A stretch of DNA of 64,000 nt from Dicyema japonicum (taxonomy: Eukaryota; Dicyemida; Rhombozoa; Dicyemidae): positions 99,794 through 163,793 of the forward strand of contig RDEW01000011.1 of NCBI GenBank assembly GCA_011109175.1, in the 5' to 3' direction. Positions 44,831 through 55,286 of this stretch are shown piece by piece. Under the pieces are notes generated by a model, which had not been told where the DNA came from, did not search any database, and saw nothing but the letters and a program-made list of their open reading frames with translations. How positions within the stretch are numbered: the first letter of the stretch is position 1; each line of letters begins with the position of its first letter. A program made the position numbers and the translations under genes.

Positions 44831-45052
44831 TCCCACGAACGAAAAAAGTTTTTTTATTACAAGATCATTAAAATTTCTATCGAGTTGCAATATGCCATAT
44901 AAGATTCATAACAGAAGAATATATGGAAAGGACAGTTTACAAATAATACCAACTCCATTACAGTTATTCACTATCCTAAGGATATTTCTTTGCGAGGGAT
45001 CGGGGAGAGTGGAGAAAATTGGCTCATGAGATCTCCAAGGGTCGGACACGAC

Positions 45053-45310
45053 TTAATTTGGATAACATAAAATAACAAGGATATTTCTAAACAATTCAAT
45101 TAGCAACAAATGACGCTGTGGTTCACCTTGTGGTGTTTTTACTTCCCCATTGGTTTTCCACGGGAGTTTCCAATGGCGGCCATTGACCGGGCACAAAGCA
45201 TTAACTCCATGGAGATCCTCCCAACGTCTAAGCAACAAATCGCAATCAAAACAGTATCTAAACAATTTCTTAACCGCTTTATGCACACAAAAAATTTCTA
45301 ATAAAAGCAC
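45053..45310 (-). CDS. Hypothetical 85-residue ORF
   Basis: Reverse frame MLLLEIFCVHKAVKKLFRYC, LLLRRWEDLHGVNALCPVNG and KLPWKTNGEVKTPQG. Cysteine- and tryptophan-containing with a hydrophobic end. No domain recognised and no splice context seen. Confidence 0.25.
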   Translation of the reverse strand: MLLLEIFCVHKAVKKLFRYCFDCDLLLRRWEDLHGVNALCPVNGRHWKLPWKTNGEVKTPQGEPQRHLLLIELFRNILVILCYPN

Positions 45311-45700
45311 ATTACCATAATACGCAACAATAAAATAATCAAAATATCATTCACAGAAAAACAATATAGCCCTTTCAAAGAAAAACCGTTAATGACAACA
45401 AAAACTAATTAACTGAGCTCTCAGCTGCTAGGAGAAAGCAGGTATTCCAACAGAAAATGGACATTCCAAGATGCTAACAAAACTAAATAATTACGGTAGA
45501 TCACAAACAAAACAGACTCAACAAATTACGCAAAGCCACAACACCCCAATAATGCGATGTTTCAAACATTTCACACTACAAAATATACAAAAAAAGCACA
45601 CACAACCACTAATCAATTTCTTAGTAAACTCCCTTATCTAATCATAACAACAAAAAAGCCAATGACAATAAGTAATTGAGATTACAAATTATCTAATTAG
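45310..45700. other. T/G-rich (sense) region 3' of the MLF gene
   Basis: No gene or known repeat. The strand sense to the MLF gene is T- and G-rich (for example TTGTGTGTGC, TTGGGGTGTTGTGG), like the region after the SLMAP-like gene. Confidence 0.35.
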
Positions 45701-45706
45701 TAGATT

Positions 45707-46334
45707 CTATTTTAATCTCTTATAGTACTCTCTCTCCCTTATGTAAGGGTTCGTTCTACTCACCCATTCCTCATCAAATGCCCTACTCTCATCTACAGTC
45801 AATATAGATAGTAACCCTCTCTCATCCCATAATATTCGTTATGCTCCACAATTCCTCCTGACTGCCCAGTCCTCGATCTCTCAACACCTGTCCTCGATCT
45901 CCTATAAAATGACCAATCGCCATCTTCTCCAGTCCACTCTTTGAGTCCTTCACCGCCTTTCTGCTCTCCTTCAACTGAAAGTAACAGACGGAACTAACCC
46001 CGCCTGGACCTCTCCTCTCGGACTTGCTCATCTGGTACACCTGAGGGGCACTCCCGTCGCCTTTGTTTGTATAGGAATAGACACTCTGGGATGTATAGCA
46101 GTTCGAAGACTCTTGCGGCTGTTCCATCATATAAGCAAAGTCATCGAAAACTGAAAATCACCTAAAAAGCTACAATTCCTTCGAGAGACTTTGTTTTTTC
46201 CGCCTTCCTTGATAGCCCTCTTCTTTCGACCAGAAAACATATCAAAGGGATCAAAGAAATCATCTCTGATATTGCTAGAAAATTAAATCGAAATAGAACC
46301 CAAAAAAGGGATCGTCACCAAAGCCACCAAACAT
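45707..46334 (-). CDS. MLF: Myeloid leukemia factor (MLF) family protein
   Basis: MLF proteins are small nucleo-cytoplasmic adaptor proteins. Five exons over introns of 25, 23, 24 and 23 nt. Landmarks: MFGGFGDDPFFG, RDDFFDPFDMFSG, SVYSYTNKGDGSAPQVYQMS, RRGPGGLKESRKAVKDSKSG, LEKMAIGHFIGDRG and DESRAFDEEW. This is the MLF order (PPKVYQ, APGG, KExRKAVxDSxSGLEKMAIGH, AFDEEW). One extra T at the AATT near 45858 restores the frame to 178 codons with stop (QEEFVEHNEYYG). It is shorter than vertebrate MLF1 and lacks the long polar C-terminus. Confidence 0.92.
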
Positions 46335-46960
46335 CTAGAAATTTCTATGTTAAAAAAATATATCGTTATTCGGTTTACCAATTTAAATATTGAAATAATG
46401 AATAATTTAAATTATAATTTTATTAAAATTATGTTATAATGCTGGAGTTTAACACATGAACTTTTTTGATGATAAAATTTCATTAACTTATTCACGAATA
46501 TATTTGATTAAATTAAGAATTTAATAGAATTTTATTGATTTTTATTACATCACCAATAAAATCGACCTTTTTTCATCCTCACGAACATATAGATTTTGAT
46601 TATAGCAAATTTTAGAGATTGGGTGGAATCATAACTAACCGATTGAGATTATGGAGTGTCAGTTATTTAATGTTTGCCAAATAATTGTTTAGCTGTGTTT
46701 TTTTTGCGATGGGTAAAGAGTCTTCCTGGTGTCTTTCCCTCGCTACTACATTTAGTCTTGAAGCCAATTATCAATCCAAAATCGAAGAAGGTTTTTTATC
46801 ATATCTTGGCAGGACTCCGTGTATGATTTGACTGATTTTTCCGATCAAATAAATAACTTTAAAATCTTACTTTAATTTAATATTTTTCCTATCATTTGAA
46901 TAACTTCTTTAATTAGTCTTAAGGCTGATGATAAAAAATAAAGAAACAATCAACCGAGGT
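46335..46960. other. AT-rich; a 40-codon ORF near 46709 only
   Basis: A + strand frame from about 46709 (MGKESSWCLSLATTFSLEAN, ending RTPCMI) is the only candidate. Otherwise AT-rich with no recognised feature. Confidence 0.25.
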
Positions 46961-46969
46961 TATACCGTA

Positions 46970-47075
46970 GCCTTCCTGACTGCGTGGTTATTCCCTCTCT
47001 GGATGGCGACGTGATTCGCTTAAATATCCAGCACCGCACACAGAGATCTCCTGTTCGTGTAGAAAGGCTGATTAT
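46970..47075. repeat. Rep-D fragment
   Basis: GCGTGGTTATTCCCTCTCTG, GATTCGCTTAAATATCCAGC and GAGATCTCCTGTTCGTG match 18256-18360. Confidence 0.55.
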
Positions 47076-47114
47076 ATAAAAATATCATTTTTTGAAACTA
47101 ATAAATCTCTTAGA

Positions 47115-47333
47115 ATGGAATGTAAGCAAAAAGTTGTCAAGTTCAATTTTTTAAAGTTCTTTTCTCTTTTTGTGTTATTTTGTGCTTGCAAGCTCTCCAA
47201 TTGTTTCGACAAACTCCATCGGTCTAAGGCTAAACATTCCCAACGTCTCGGCAGAGATCTACTAAAATGTAATCTGCAAGTTAAATTTAAATATGTATCC
47301 TCTTTAGTATTTTTGGATAGTGGATATAGCTGA
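47115..47333 (+). CDS. Hypothetical 72-residue protein with hydrophobic N-terminus
   Basis: MECKQKVVKFNFLKFFSLFV then LFCACKLSNCFDKLHRSKAK; a hydrophobic core with several cysteines followed by a basic stretch. It may be a signal-anchored peptide. Stop abuts the SINE-B at 47335. Confidence 0.3.
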   Translation: MECKQKVVKFNFLKFFSLFVLFCACKLSNCFDKLHRSKAKHSQRLGRDLLKCNLQVKFKYVSSLVFLDSGYS

Positions 47334-47334
47334 A

Positions 47335-47560
47335 AGGGGTTTTATTCAGTTCCTTTGGTCAGAGTGGGGCGTCTTTCTTTCCAATTATCCGCTATCCTAG
47401 TAACCCCTCTACTGGAGTAGGAAAGAGAAATCGTTTTTGGATATCGACCAGTCATTGCACGTCTCTTGAGTTAGGTAGATCCATTGATGCCTTTAAGAAT
47501 TGAAGAAGGGTTTCAGCAGATAGGAAATCCTCAGCGAAGTAGCGGTGTTGGAAATGAGCC
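47335..47560 (-). mobile_element. SINE-B copy
   Basis: Antisense TATTCAGTTCCTTTGGTCAG, TAACCCCTCTACTGGAGTAG and GAGTTAGGTAGATCCATTGA; matches the SINE-B body. Confidence 0.65.
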
Positions 47561-47596
47561 CACAATGAAATGCGATTGACAGAAACTAACTTATAT

Positions 47597-47775
47597 GCAG
47601 AGCCATATTAGCTATAGCTTCGCTCAGGCAGGACACACACTTTATTTAAGTAAAGTTATCATAACTAATCGATGAGGGGAAACCAAGAAGTGCTGTTCAG
47701 TTCTTTTGTGAGTCCTTAAAAAACCACCCGGTTCCGCAGTGGAAATGTTCACTGCGTCACTCATCAAGTGTGGAA
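47597..47775 (-). mobile_element. SINE-A, 3' part
   Basis: Antisense CTTCGCTCAGGCAGGACACA to GAAATGTTCACTGCGTCACT; tail and core present, head absent. Confidence 0.75.
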
Positions 47776-47929
47776 TCTGAATGAAAAATATCACAGAAAT
47801 ACATTTATGAAACCTTAAAAGCAAATAGCTGTACAATATTCTAGAAAAGACTTCCGTAAGGACAACTTGTCTTTCGAATTAAATCAAAGATTTTATCTGA
47901 ACCTATCAGCGAGCAAGGAAGTGACGTTA

Positions 47930-48960
47930 TATGGTTTCGATGATGGGTAGTGTATCTCTTTCTGGGAACAAATGTGGTCTAGAAATGAGATGCCCGTGTC
48001 ATATGACAGTGTTGGTGTTGAGGGCATGTTGGCAAAGTTCACGAATGAATTTATCTTGGATGTTATTAAACGGCTCCTCGATTGGAAGGTGTGCGGATGG
48101 GATGGGTCTAACAATTGCTTTATTAAGAAAATAGAATCTTTACGTGGCTTTTTTTGTAGTGAGATTATTTATATTAAAATAACCTATTCAATTCCTAAAA
48201 AGGATGATTGTGAGACTCCTATGACTTACGTCCTATAACGTGTATGTCAACATCATATAAACTTGTTACCAAATGTGTTAATGCTAAACTCTCAGATTTT
48301 GTGGATTCGTTTGGGCTATTATCCAACAATCAGCTGGGGACGAGGAAACATTGCTAGGGCGCTAAGGAACAGGTTCTTATTAAGCAATGCTTAACTAAGG
48401 AGTATGGAAACGCCCTTTATTCTGCTGGGTTGATGTGGGGAAGGCCTTTGATTCTGTGATCATGAATTTTTATTTATGTATTGGACTGTTGTGGAATACA
48501 TCGTTGGACCATAGTCAAGAAGTGGACTTTATATCTCCACCTAGATGGAAGAAGAGTTGGTTCTGTAAAGCTGGGACGTGGAATTCTGCAAGGAGATTCA
48601 TATTCCCCGCAACTATTTCTTATCATGGATTTTCAGTCCCTCAAGACAATCCAGACTCAATATTTGCTTGATAAAATTAATTGTAAAAAATTACACTCTA
48701 TGCTCTTCAGATGCACGGAGGAACCCAATGTTGATGTAGGAACTTCCAATGGATGGTTATCAAAAGGAAATATCGGCCCAAGTCCCTTTTACAAGACAGG
48801 AATTTGTTCTTTTCTATGTCGGGGACATTGTGTAACCATTGCAAGAAAAACAAGAAGACTTTTGATCACTTGGATGCAGAGTATGTGGAATCAAAAGGCT
48901 AGAAATTTGTAGGGGAATTCAGTTCAGTCTATTCTACCCACACAGAATGTTGAGAACAGA
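47930..48960 (+). mobile_element. RLE-B reverse transcriptase, decayed
   Basis: Reads VCGWDGSNNCFIKKIES, PMTYVLxRPITCMSTSYKL, then WVDVGKAFDSV, GRGILQGDSYSPQLFLI and a terminal FDHLDAEYVES-like block. These are fingers, palm and the HLATRC-like connection of the RLE-B lineage, broken by several frameshifts. The catalytic YxDD box is lost. Confidence 0.72.
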
Positions 48961-49009
48961 GTCGATACGTCGATTCTGACTGAAACGAAAGCATAGTTCA
49001 ACTATTTAT

Positions 49010-49757
49010 TTAGAACCCCGGGATAACTAAGAAAGAAAGACAGAAAAAAGGTCAGACAGTTAGGTAATCCAGTTCCCGCAATCAAACAAGCCATCCAACG
49101 TCTGTGGTCTCTCATTGTTCTCACTACCGTGCGCGAAAGAGCCTTCTCTCATCCCTGCAGAGGAATCCGATTGAGGAGGGGAACTTCCTAACCAATTGAC
49201 TTTCTTTTGCTTTGGAAAGCTAAGTGGGTTTCTTTCCTCTTTACAGACCCGAAGGAATCTGGTTCCATGACTACGGGTCGCAGCTTCTGTGAATAGGGTA
49301 TTAACCGTTGATCCAGAATGAGGGCCCATCATAAGTATAGCTTTCCGCTATATTGAATTGATTCTGTGGAGCGTAGTCTTGATAACGCGAATCCATGCAA
49401 GAGGCATACTCCAAACCCGATAGTTTGTCGGTAGAGTTTTTCAATAGAAACATCCAAATTCAAAGGAGTCCTCAGGACAAGCGCGCGTACAACATTTAAC
49501 TTCTGTAAGCTTTTAGTGAGGACTTTCTTCGCTTGTGAGTTAAAATTCAACAGCCTGTCGAACATTAATCCAAGAATTGAAAGAGACCTTGTCACCGGGA
49601 TCTGAACAGGACCAATGAAAATTCTTGGATCTTCTTTTGAACGACGGTCTGAGGTGAACAGTGTACATAGTGATTTTTCGACAAAAATAGTTAGTCGGTT
49701 AGCAGTCAACCTATCATAGACTGTGTTTTCTCTCGCCTGGGCATTACAGTTCAACAA
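49010..49757 (-). mobile_element. EN-LINE 3' half with 3' UTR
   Basis: Reverse strand reads RLTIFVEKSLCTLFTSDRRS, SILGLMFDRLLNFNSQAKKV, VVRALVLRTPL and RLRSTESIQYSGKLYL. The C-terminal piece and a 3' UTR ending in the TTTCTTAGTTATCCCGGGGT tail follow. This is the thumb/connection region of an endonuclease-type LINE. Confidence 0.75.
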
Positions 49758-49854
49758 ACCAGATATTTCGTGTATAATAAGATCAAGAATGAATAATGCT
49801 AATAGAAGTGGGAATTATATCTCAGGATCACCTAAACAGGTGAAAGTAGAAAAA

Positions 49855-50240
49855 TGTCACAAGTACGACCTCCTCGCAAGTGAGCTATTGCTTCTCTACG
49901 ATTGTCAAGTAAAGATTATCCTACTGAGTTGTCTCGAAATGCTTCAAAAACTATATAGATGAACTATCTGTTAAAAGAGCAACTAGAACTTACACCCAGC
50001 CAGTTTTATTGAAAAGGACTCTCGAAAGCATGATAATTGAACACAAACACGGGATGGAGGTTTCTGATGGAGAGCACACCTCTGCTACCTCATAACTTGT
50101 AGAACTGGCATGCCGTGAAGACATCCAACTGGACTCTAACAGAGATATTTCGACTGACTCTGATGTGGAGATTGGGAATAACAGGGAGTTGATGGCACAT
50201 TCTTCTAAGAGAAGGAGAGGGATCACCAGTAATCTGGATT
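49855..50240 (+). CDS. Candidate gene embedded between LINE segments, unrecognised
   Basis: On the strand opposite to the flanking LINE pieces. Open segments: MSQVRPPRK, a GT...AG gap of 30 nt, then NKDYPTELSRNASKTI. After another break come DELSVKRATRTYTQPVLL, KRTLESMIIEHKHGMEVSDG, and STDSDVEIGNNRELMAHSSK ending RRRGITSNLD. Mixed basic and acidic, like a nuclear protein. Two junctions are unresolved, so this could be a pseudogene or a LINE first ORF. Confidence 0.3.
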
Positions 50241-50398
50241 AAAATCCGCTTCATTGAAATTTATTTCCAAAGACCAAAATTAAAGACAAAAACAAAAAAA
50301 TTATGTGATCTCGCGAATTTCAATAGGGTTCTCAGCTTGGCCCGGTGGTCTACCCTCGATCCAACACAAGCACGCAGTGGACGAGTGATCCTCTGGTA

Positions 50399-52135
50399 TC
50401 ACTGAATTTGGCCTCCTTTTCTTATTATTAGGTCTTGCAAGGGGTAGGTGTAGAATTTAGATAGCCTTTGATCCAGTTTTCTATCACGGAAAACGCTCTT
50501 TTCTGGGTTGCCGCAATTCTTGGGCATTCGTCCAAGAAATTGAGGGGCCCCAAATGCATATGGTATGCATGGCTCGACGTACTGGCTGTATAGTGATTTC
50601 AGAACGGGATGACTTCCGATCTTCCATAAACCAGAGATCCCCTTCAAAAGGTTGATTTTCTTTTCACATTTAGTTAAAACATTTCCCACGTGGCGCAAGA
50701 AAGTCATATGTGTGTCGAATACTACTCCCAGGATCTTCTGCCATTTTTGGAATGGCACTTGCTTCCATCTGTTTCTAAATCGACTGTCCTGTTGGATATT
50801 CTCTTATTAACCGATTTTTCCGGGCTGATCGACTGACTGTTTTCATTTAACCAGTAGATTAAGCAGTTTACAAGTAATCTCTCCGAGGCGACCTGAACGT
50901 CTTGATCCCTGGATGAAATAACAATATCATCTGCATAAGTCAGTAAAAAGTCATCCTCATGCTCCGAAGTCGGGATATCATTCAAAAAAATTGAAGAGTA
51001 TAAGGGACAGCGGAGATCCTTGAGGCATTCCATTTGGAATCAAACGGGAGCTCGACCGTAGGTTTCCCAAACAGACTCGTCATCTTCGCCCACTGAGGAA
51101 ATTCACCAGCCAGAGTTTGAAATTCTAGGTTTCTCCCTTGCAGAATGATGTCATATGTGTGATACACCACTTTGTCAAGGGAGGAGAAATCCTCCAGATT
51201 TACGTCAGCCAAACGATATTCAGTAATAATCCGGAAAAGACTCCAGTTTGCGGATTTGTACATGTAGGTTGGCTTCTTCTCATCACAAAATACCTCTCTC
51301 CTGATCTTCAATAAAATAGGATTGTGGTCGCTTCTGGTATCGTATATGACGGACCAAGTTACTTTTGTAGAGAGAGTTGGAGAGCAGAGAGTGATGTCTG
51401 GGGATGTAGGTTGGTCAGAATTCCTGAAAGGGGTTCTTGTGTGTTTCAGGGGTCAATAAGATCATCAGTTTTCTAGATTGCGAGAGTAGAAGTCTTCCTC
51501 TTGCATCGGCAAGCAGACTTGACAGGCAAAGGGGATGTTTAGCTTTCAGGTCTCCGCAGATCAAGATATCCCCCATATTATCGAAAGTAGATAAGTCAAC
51601 CATTGAATACTTCATAGGGCATGAGCCGGGAGGAGGTATATAGACGTTCACCAGAAACAATTTTCCTTTTGTTGAACTCACAGAGATTCCAATGGTTTCC
51701 GTGGTTTCATAGTCCCCAAGAAGTTTCTTTATTTCTAATGAACGGTCCTGATACTTGAGTAGTCCACCACCCACATTTATTTGTACGATCTTTCAGAATA
51801 ACAATGAATCCAGGAAAAATAGGCGTAGAGTCTTTCGGAGTCAATTTAGACTCTTGAATCAGTAGGACGTCAATTTTGATTTTTGAGATGAGTGTTCTGA
51901 GCTCCAAGATTTTATCTTTGATTCCATTCACGTTGAGCTGGATCACTGAAATCCGGTCCTTTTGTTTTCGAGGGGTACACGTCCGGGAAGCTGATACCGA
52001 TCCAGAAATTCGCCTACCGGGGGTGACATTACTCTCCGGTGAAAGAAAGCAAATGGTCTTTTTCTGAAGTGCCTTACGTGCACTCTGAGCGCCTCCATGG
52101 CTATTGTGTCTGGTGGACCACATGACGCCACGTTT
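50399..52135 (-). mobile_element. EN-LINE 5' part: endonuclease fused to reverse-transcriptase palm
   Basis: Reverse strand begins with an AP-endonuclease-like domain (ISVIQLNVNGIKDKI, DVLLIQESKLTP, LFLVNVYIPPPGS, ILICGDLKAKHP, VIYDTRSDHNPILLKIRR). It then passes to GMPQGSPLSLILFN and LLTYADDIVISSRDQD and on to the connection region (FDTHMTFLRHVGNVLTKC). The reverse-transcriptase fingers are deleted between about 51010 and 51110. A T7 run at 50985 causes a frame slip. Confidence 0.85.
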
Positions 52136-52139
52136 TTTT

Positions 52140-52444
52140 AATAGCCTTTTCACGAGAGCCATAATATTTATAGCTCCGCATAGGCAGGACATACACTTTA
52201 TTTAAGTAAAGAACAGTTAATTTTAACTAATCGTAGAACCAAGGAATGATCTTCACTTCTTTTTTTGTGTGTGGGTCCTTTCTAGACAATCCAGTTCCGC
52301 AGTGAGTATCCACTGATGACGGCGTCACTCGTCAAACCATTTCTGCATCGAATCGTGGAACCTTCCACCAGGTGAACAGCAGCGAGAATGGAAACCGTAA
52401 CCTAAGTCACTTTAGCCCGACACCTAACCACTATGCCACCCGGC
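52140..52444 (-). mobile_element. SINE-A, full length
   Basis: Antisense of the reference copy at 19533 from the AGCCTTTTCACGAGAGCC end to the head (ACCACTATGCCACCCGGC). It abuts the 5' end of the EN-LINE fragment. Confidence 0.88.
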
Positions 52445-52449
52445 TATCC

Positions 52450-52980
52450 GGAAAAGACTCCAGATTACGCCACGTTTAATTAAATAATTTAATCGTTTTA
52501 CTTTGTTAATCATTGAAAGTTCTAATTTAAATTTTTGAAATATTGTTTTTATGTGTTCTGGTAAAATAAATGCTAATTGTACCACCAATGGACTTGTGGA
52601 GCAGAACTCTCAAATGGGTGCTTGATGACAGCCGATCTTATATATGTCAGTGATGTCTGGGTAGTTAACTAACCAACAACTGCTAATGTCTGTGATCAAT
52701 TCAGAAAACTCAAATTAAGTGAAAAATATCGATTGATTAACTAGGAATCATTAATTGAGAAATTAACAAATCACTCGTGAATTATTCTGATCAAGTAAAC
52801 TCAAATTTCCTTCTGAGGATGGAGTCAGGTCATAATTTGGGGGATTAAACAGAGAGTTCCACGGTTTCCGAGTTACGGTTCCGTGTTAAATCCTCTAATA
52901 ATGTTTTGAATCCATTTTCATCGACTTGAAATTTATTATTTTTATTTAGTAAAAAATGGAAATTAATTATAAAATTTATT
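52450..52980. other. AT-rich, no gene seen
   Basis: No open frame of note. A box-B-like TTACGGTTCCGTGTTAAATC near 52875 may be an old SINE head. Confidence 0.3.
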
Positions 52981-52986
52981 TATTAA

Positions 52987-53655
52987 ATGGAAATAATTCA
53001 AAATTATTTAAATTTTAATAGATTGGCGCATTATTGTTTTATGGAATTGAGTCATTTGCACTCTTTTATTGGGAAATCAAACAACGAACAGCGGTATAAA
53101 GAAAATATGGAAACAATTGAACAAATAGTTGTATTTGGTTCTGAATTTAGTACAATCGGCCTTTCCTGGACCACCCTATCGTCTCTCTCACTAGCATGGA
53201 TATTCTAGAGAAGGAGGGTATCTTTATCATCAAATTCTTAGACGATTTTTATAAATTGAACTTCCACCGTCTAGGAGAGTGCAATTACGTTGTCGGTGCT
53301 GGGGATTACCACTCAGATTTGTCTCTCGATTTCTCGAACTGTGATTTCATGGTTTTTTTGTCGTTGACCATAGGAATCTACGATGGATGAGACATATAAA
53401 GCGGTAATCTCAACCAAGTGCAGATCAAAGAACCCTAAGCCACGTTATTCTCCCAAATCAACCATATCTGCTCCATTTATCCGCCAGGATGTGTCTAAGA
53501 AACGAAGAGGTCTACAATCGTCATTTGATTCCGGGATTGACGTTGGTGATTCACTTAGTAGGTTGTTTTGTGCTAATGTCAGAGACTTAGAGGCCTCACT
53601 TAATATTGATCCTTCTGTGAGATCATCCAAAAGGATTAGACGTGACCTTATTTAA
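52987..53655 (+). CDS. Unrecognised three-exon gene, 207 residues
   Basis: ATG 52987. The introns GTTGTATTTGG...TTTAG (23 nt) and GTTTTTTTGTCG...CATAG (22 nt) join three exons into exactly 208 codons with stop, with no corrections needed. The first part is helical (MEIIQNYLNFNRLAHYCFME, KSNNEQRYKENMETIEQI), the middle mixed (DILEKEGIFIIKFLDDFYKL). The C-terminal third is basic and serine-rich (PKPRYSPKSTISAPFIRQ, SSKRIRRDLI), suggesting nuclear localisation. No family recognised. The downstream 300 bp are T/G-rich and carry a small LINE insertion. Confidence 0.7.
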
Positions 53656-53775
53656 CTGTTTGTCATATTTTGGTTTTTTATTTACTCTTTGGTAGGCAAC
53701 ACGTGGGTTGTGTAATTTTTTATCAGTAGAAATAGGTTATTGTATATTTTGGTGATATGCCTCGTTAATTTTACC

Positions 53776-53870
53776 AATGGAGTGTTTTTTTATTTTATTT
53801 ATTTAACCCAAGACCACGGTAAAACAAAACTAATTATCACGTGATCCCAATGCATTTTAATGGAGTGTTT
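53776..53870 (-). mobile_element. Short 5'-truncated LINE insertion with target-site duplication
   Basis: AATGGAGTGTTT occurs at 53776-53787 and 53859-53870. Between them lie a TTATTTTATTTATTTAA tail and antisense LINE 3' end (CCAAGACCACGG, ATCACGTGATCCCAATG). Only about 70 bp were inserted. Confidence 0.85.
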
Positions 53871-53999
53871 ATTGCCTTATCTGACTATGTTATCTGGATT
53901 TAGTGTATTGATTTTATATTTTACAAATATTCGATTTGTTTACTAATATTGATGCCACGTTTATTTTATTCATGCAAGTCAGGTACTCTACTGAGAAGA

Positions 54000-54345
54000 C
54001 ATTAAAAGGTGGAAAACTTTAGTGACACTAAAGAAAATGCAGGTACATGAGTTGCCCCTTGTATCATTCAATACAAAATTGTGGCTTTACAACGCGTTTG
54101 TATTTCCCGTTCTTCCGTACGATTCTGGAACATGGGAAAAATAAACTCTCACCACAGAAATCAGATGAAAACCAGGATTTCAATTAAGATTTGTAACAAA
54201 AAGCTTATGGAATTCACAGCCGATCTAATTAATTGCCAAAAGGGAGAGGTGGGGGTTATTTGGACAATCCTAAGAATGGACCAAGCAGTTCAGGCAAACT
54301 ATGCTATGGAAACTTACTTCCAGAGCAGCTGTGGATACTGATAAG
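54000..54345 (+). mobile_element. EN-LINE C-terminal fragment
   Basis: Reads KLWLYNAFVFPVLPYDSGTW, then (frame-shifted) VIWTILRMDQAVQANYAMET, the connection region and GHxLRMD block of the LINE. Confidence 0.6.
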
Positions 54346-54740
54346 TCCTCGCTACTCTCTCCCTATTGTAATTCACAAATCCTCCACGTTCTTTCAATTT
54401 TGGGCAGACAATATTCGAACCGGATCATACGTAGATACACAGTTTCGGGTTTCCGATATCTCCTTAATCAGTCACCTCGTCAATGTTCCTGAGAAATGCG
54501 AAGAAGCATTCCGTGCAATAGAGATAGGTCACCACCTCAACATTCCATCACTAATTTTGATTTTTTGCATCGTAACTCTTTTGATTTGATTAGTTATCAA
54601 ATATGCTGCAAATGTTGGACTAACAACCGATTTGTTTATTCAAAAGTTATTAATAGCGTAATGAACCTATCATTGACCCATAACTTATTCAACCGAGTAG
54701 ATTAGAATGAACTACTGAAATAATGGAAGAAACGGCTATT
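54345..54740. other. No assignable gene
   Basis: Several overlapping open pieces (for example DISLISHLVNVPEKCEEAFR) without recognisable similarity. Possibly LINE debris. Confidence 0.25.
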
Positions 54741-54744
54741 CTAA

Positions 54745-54990
54745 TAGGATTAATGTTTTTATGTTGGAAAATAAGCTCTCAAATGGTTTAGCCGAGGATC
54801 AGAAGAAAAGGAAGTACCGAAGTATTTCGGAGGATCAACTGTTTGTCCCAATTTCTGTCAAGACGTCAAGAATTCTTGCCCAACAAGCGGACGATTGGCT
54901 TGATGATCCAAATGGTCACCAAGGATCCAGAGATAGTTTCGACAGGGTATCTCGATAGCTATTGTCAGAGGAAACAGCCTGGCCATCCAA
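54745..54990 (+). mobile_element. RLE-A C-terminal fragment
   Basis: Reads GLAEDQKKRKYRSISEDQL, FVPISVKTSRILAQQADDW and RVSIAIVRGN, as in other RLE-A copies. Confidence 0.75.
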
Positions 54991-54994
54991 GCTC

Positions 54995-55230
54995 CATTAT
55001 TTATTTAGAACCCCGGGATCGTTGTGAAAGAAAGACAGAAAAACGTCATTACCGTGCTAAAGAGCCTTCTCTCATCCCTGCAGAGGAATCTGATTGGGGA
55101 GGGGAACTCCCTAACCAATCGACTTTCTTTTGCTTTAGAAAAGTACAGGCTAAGCGGGTTTCCGTCCTCCTCACAGACCCGAAGGAATCCGGTTCCGCGA
55201 CTATTAAAGCTCCATAGATCAATTTATTTA
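54995..55230 (-). mobile_element. EN-LINE 3' UTR fragment
   Basis: Antisense block TTTAGAACCCCGGGATCGTT through CTGCAGAGGAATCTGATTGG to GACCCGAAGGAATCCGGTTC. It matches 49010-49270 closely and 13395-13590. Confidence 0.75.
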
Positions 55231-55286
55231 TTTTGTTATTAAATTTTTAAAATGTTTTATTAATGTCAAATATTAATATTCGTCGT

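Noticed and set aside
52125-52476. Target-site duplication ACGCCACGTTT around the SINE-A at 52140
   Set aside because: A 20-bp gap separates the SINE head from the right copy and that gap resembles LINE sequence, so the match may be chance or conversion.
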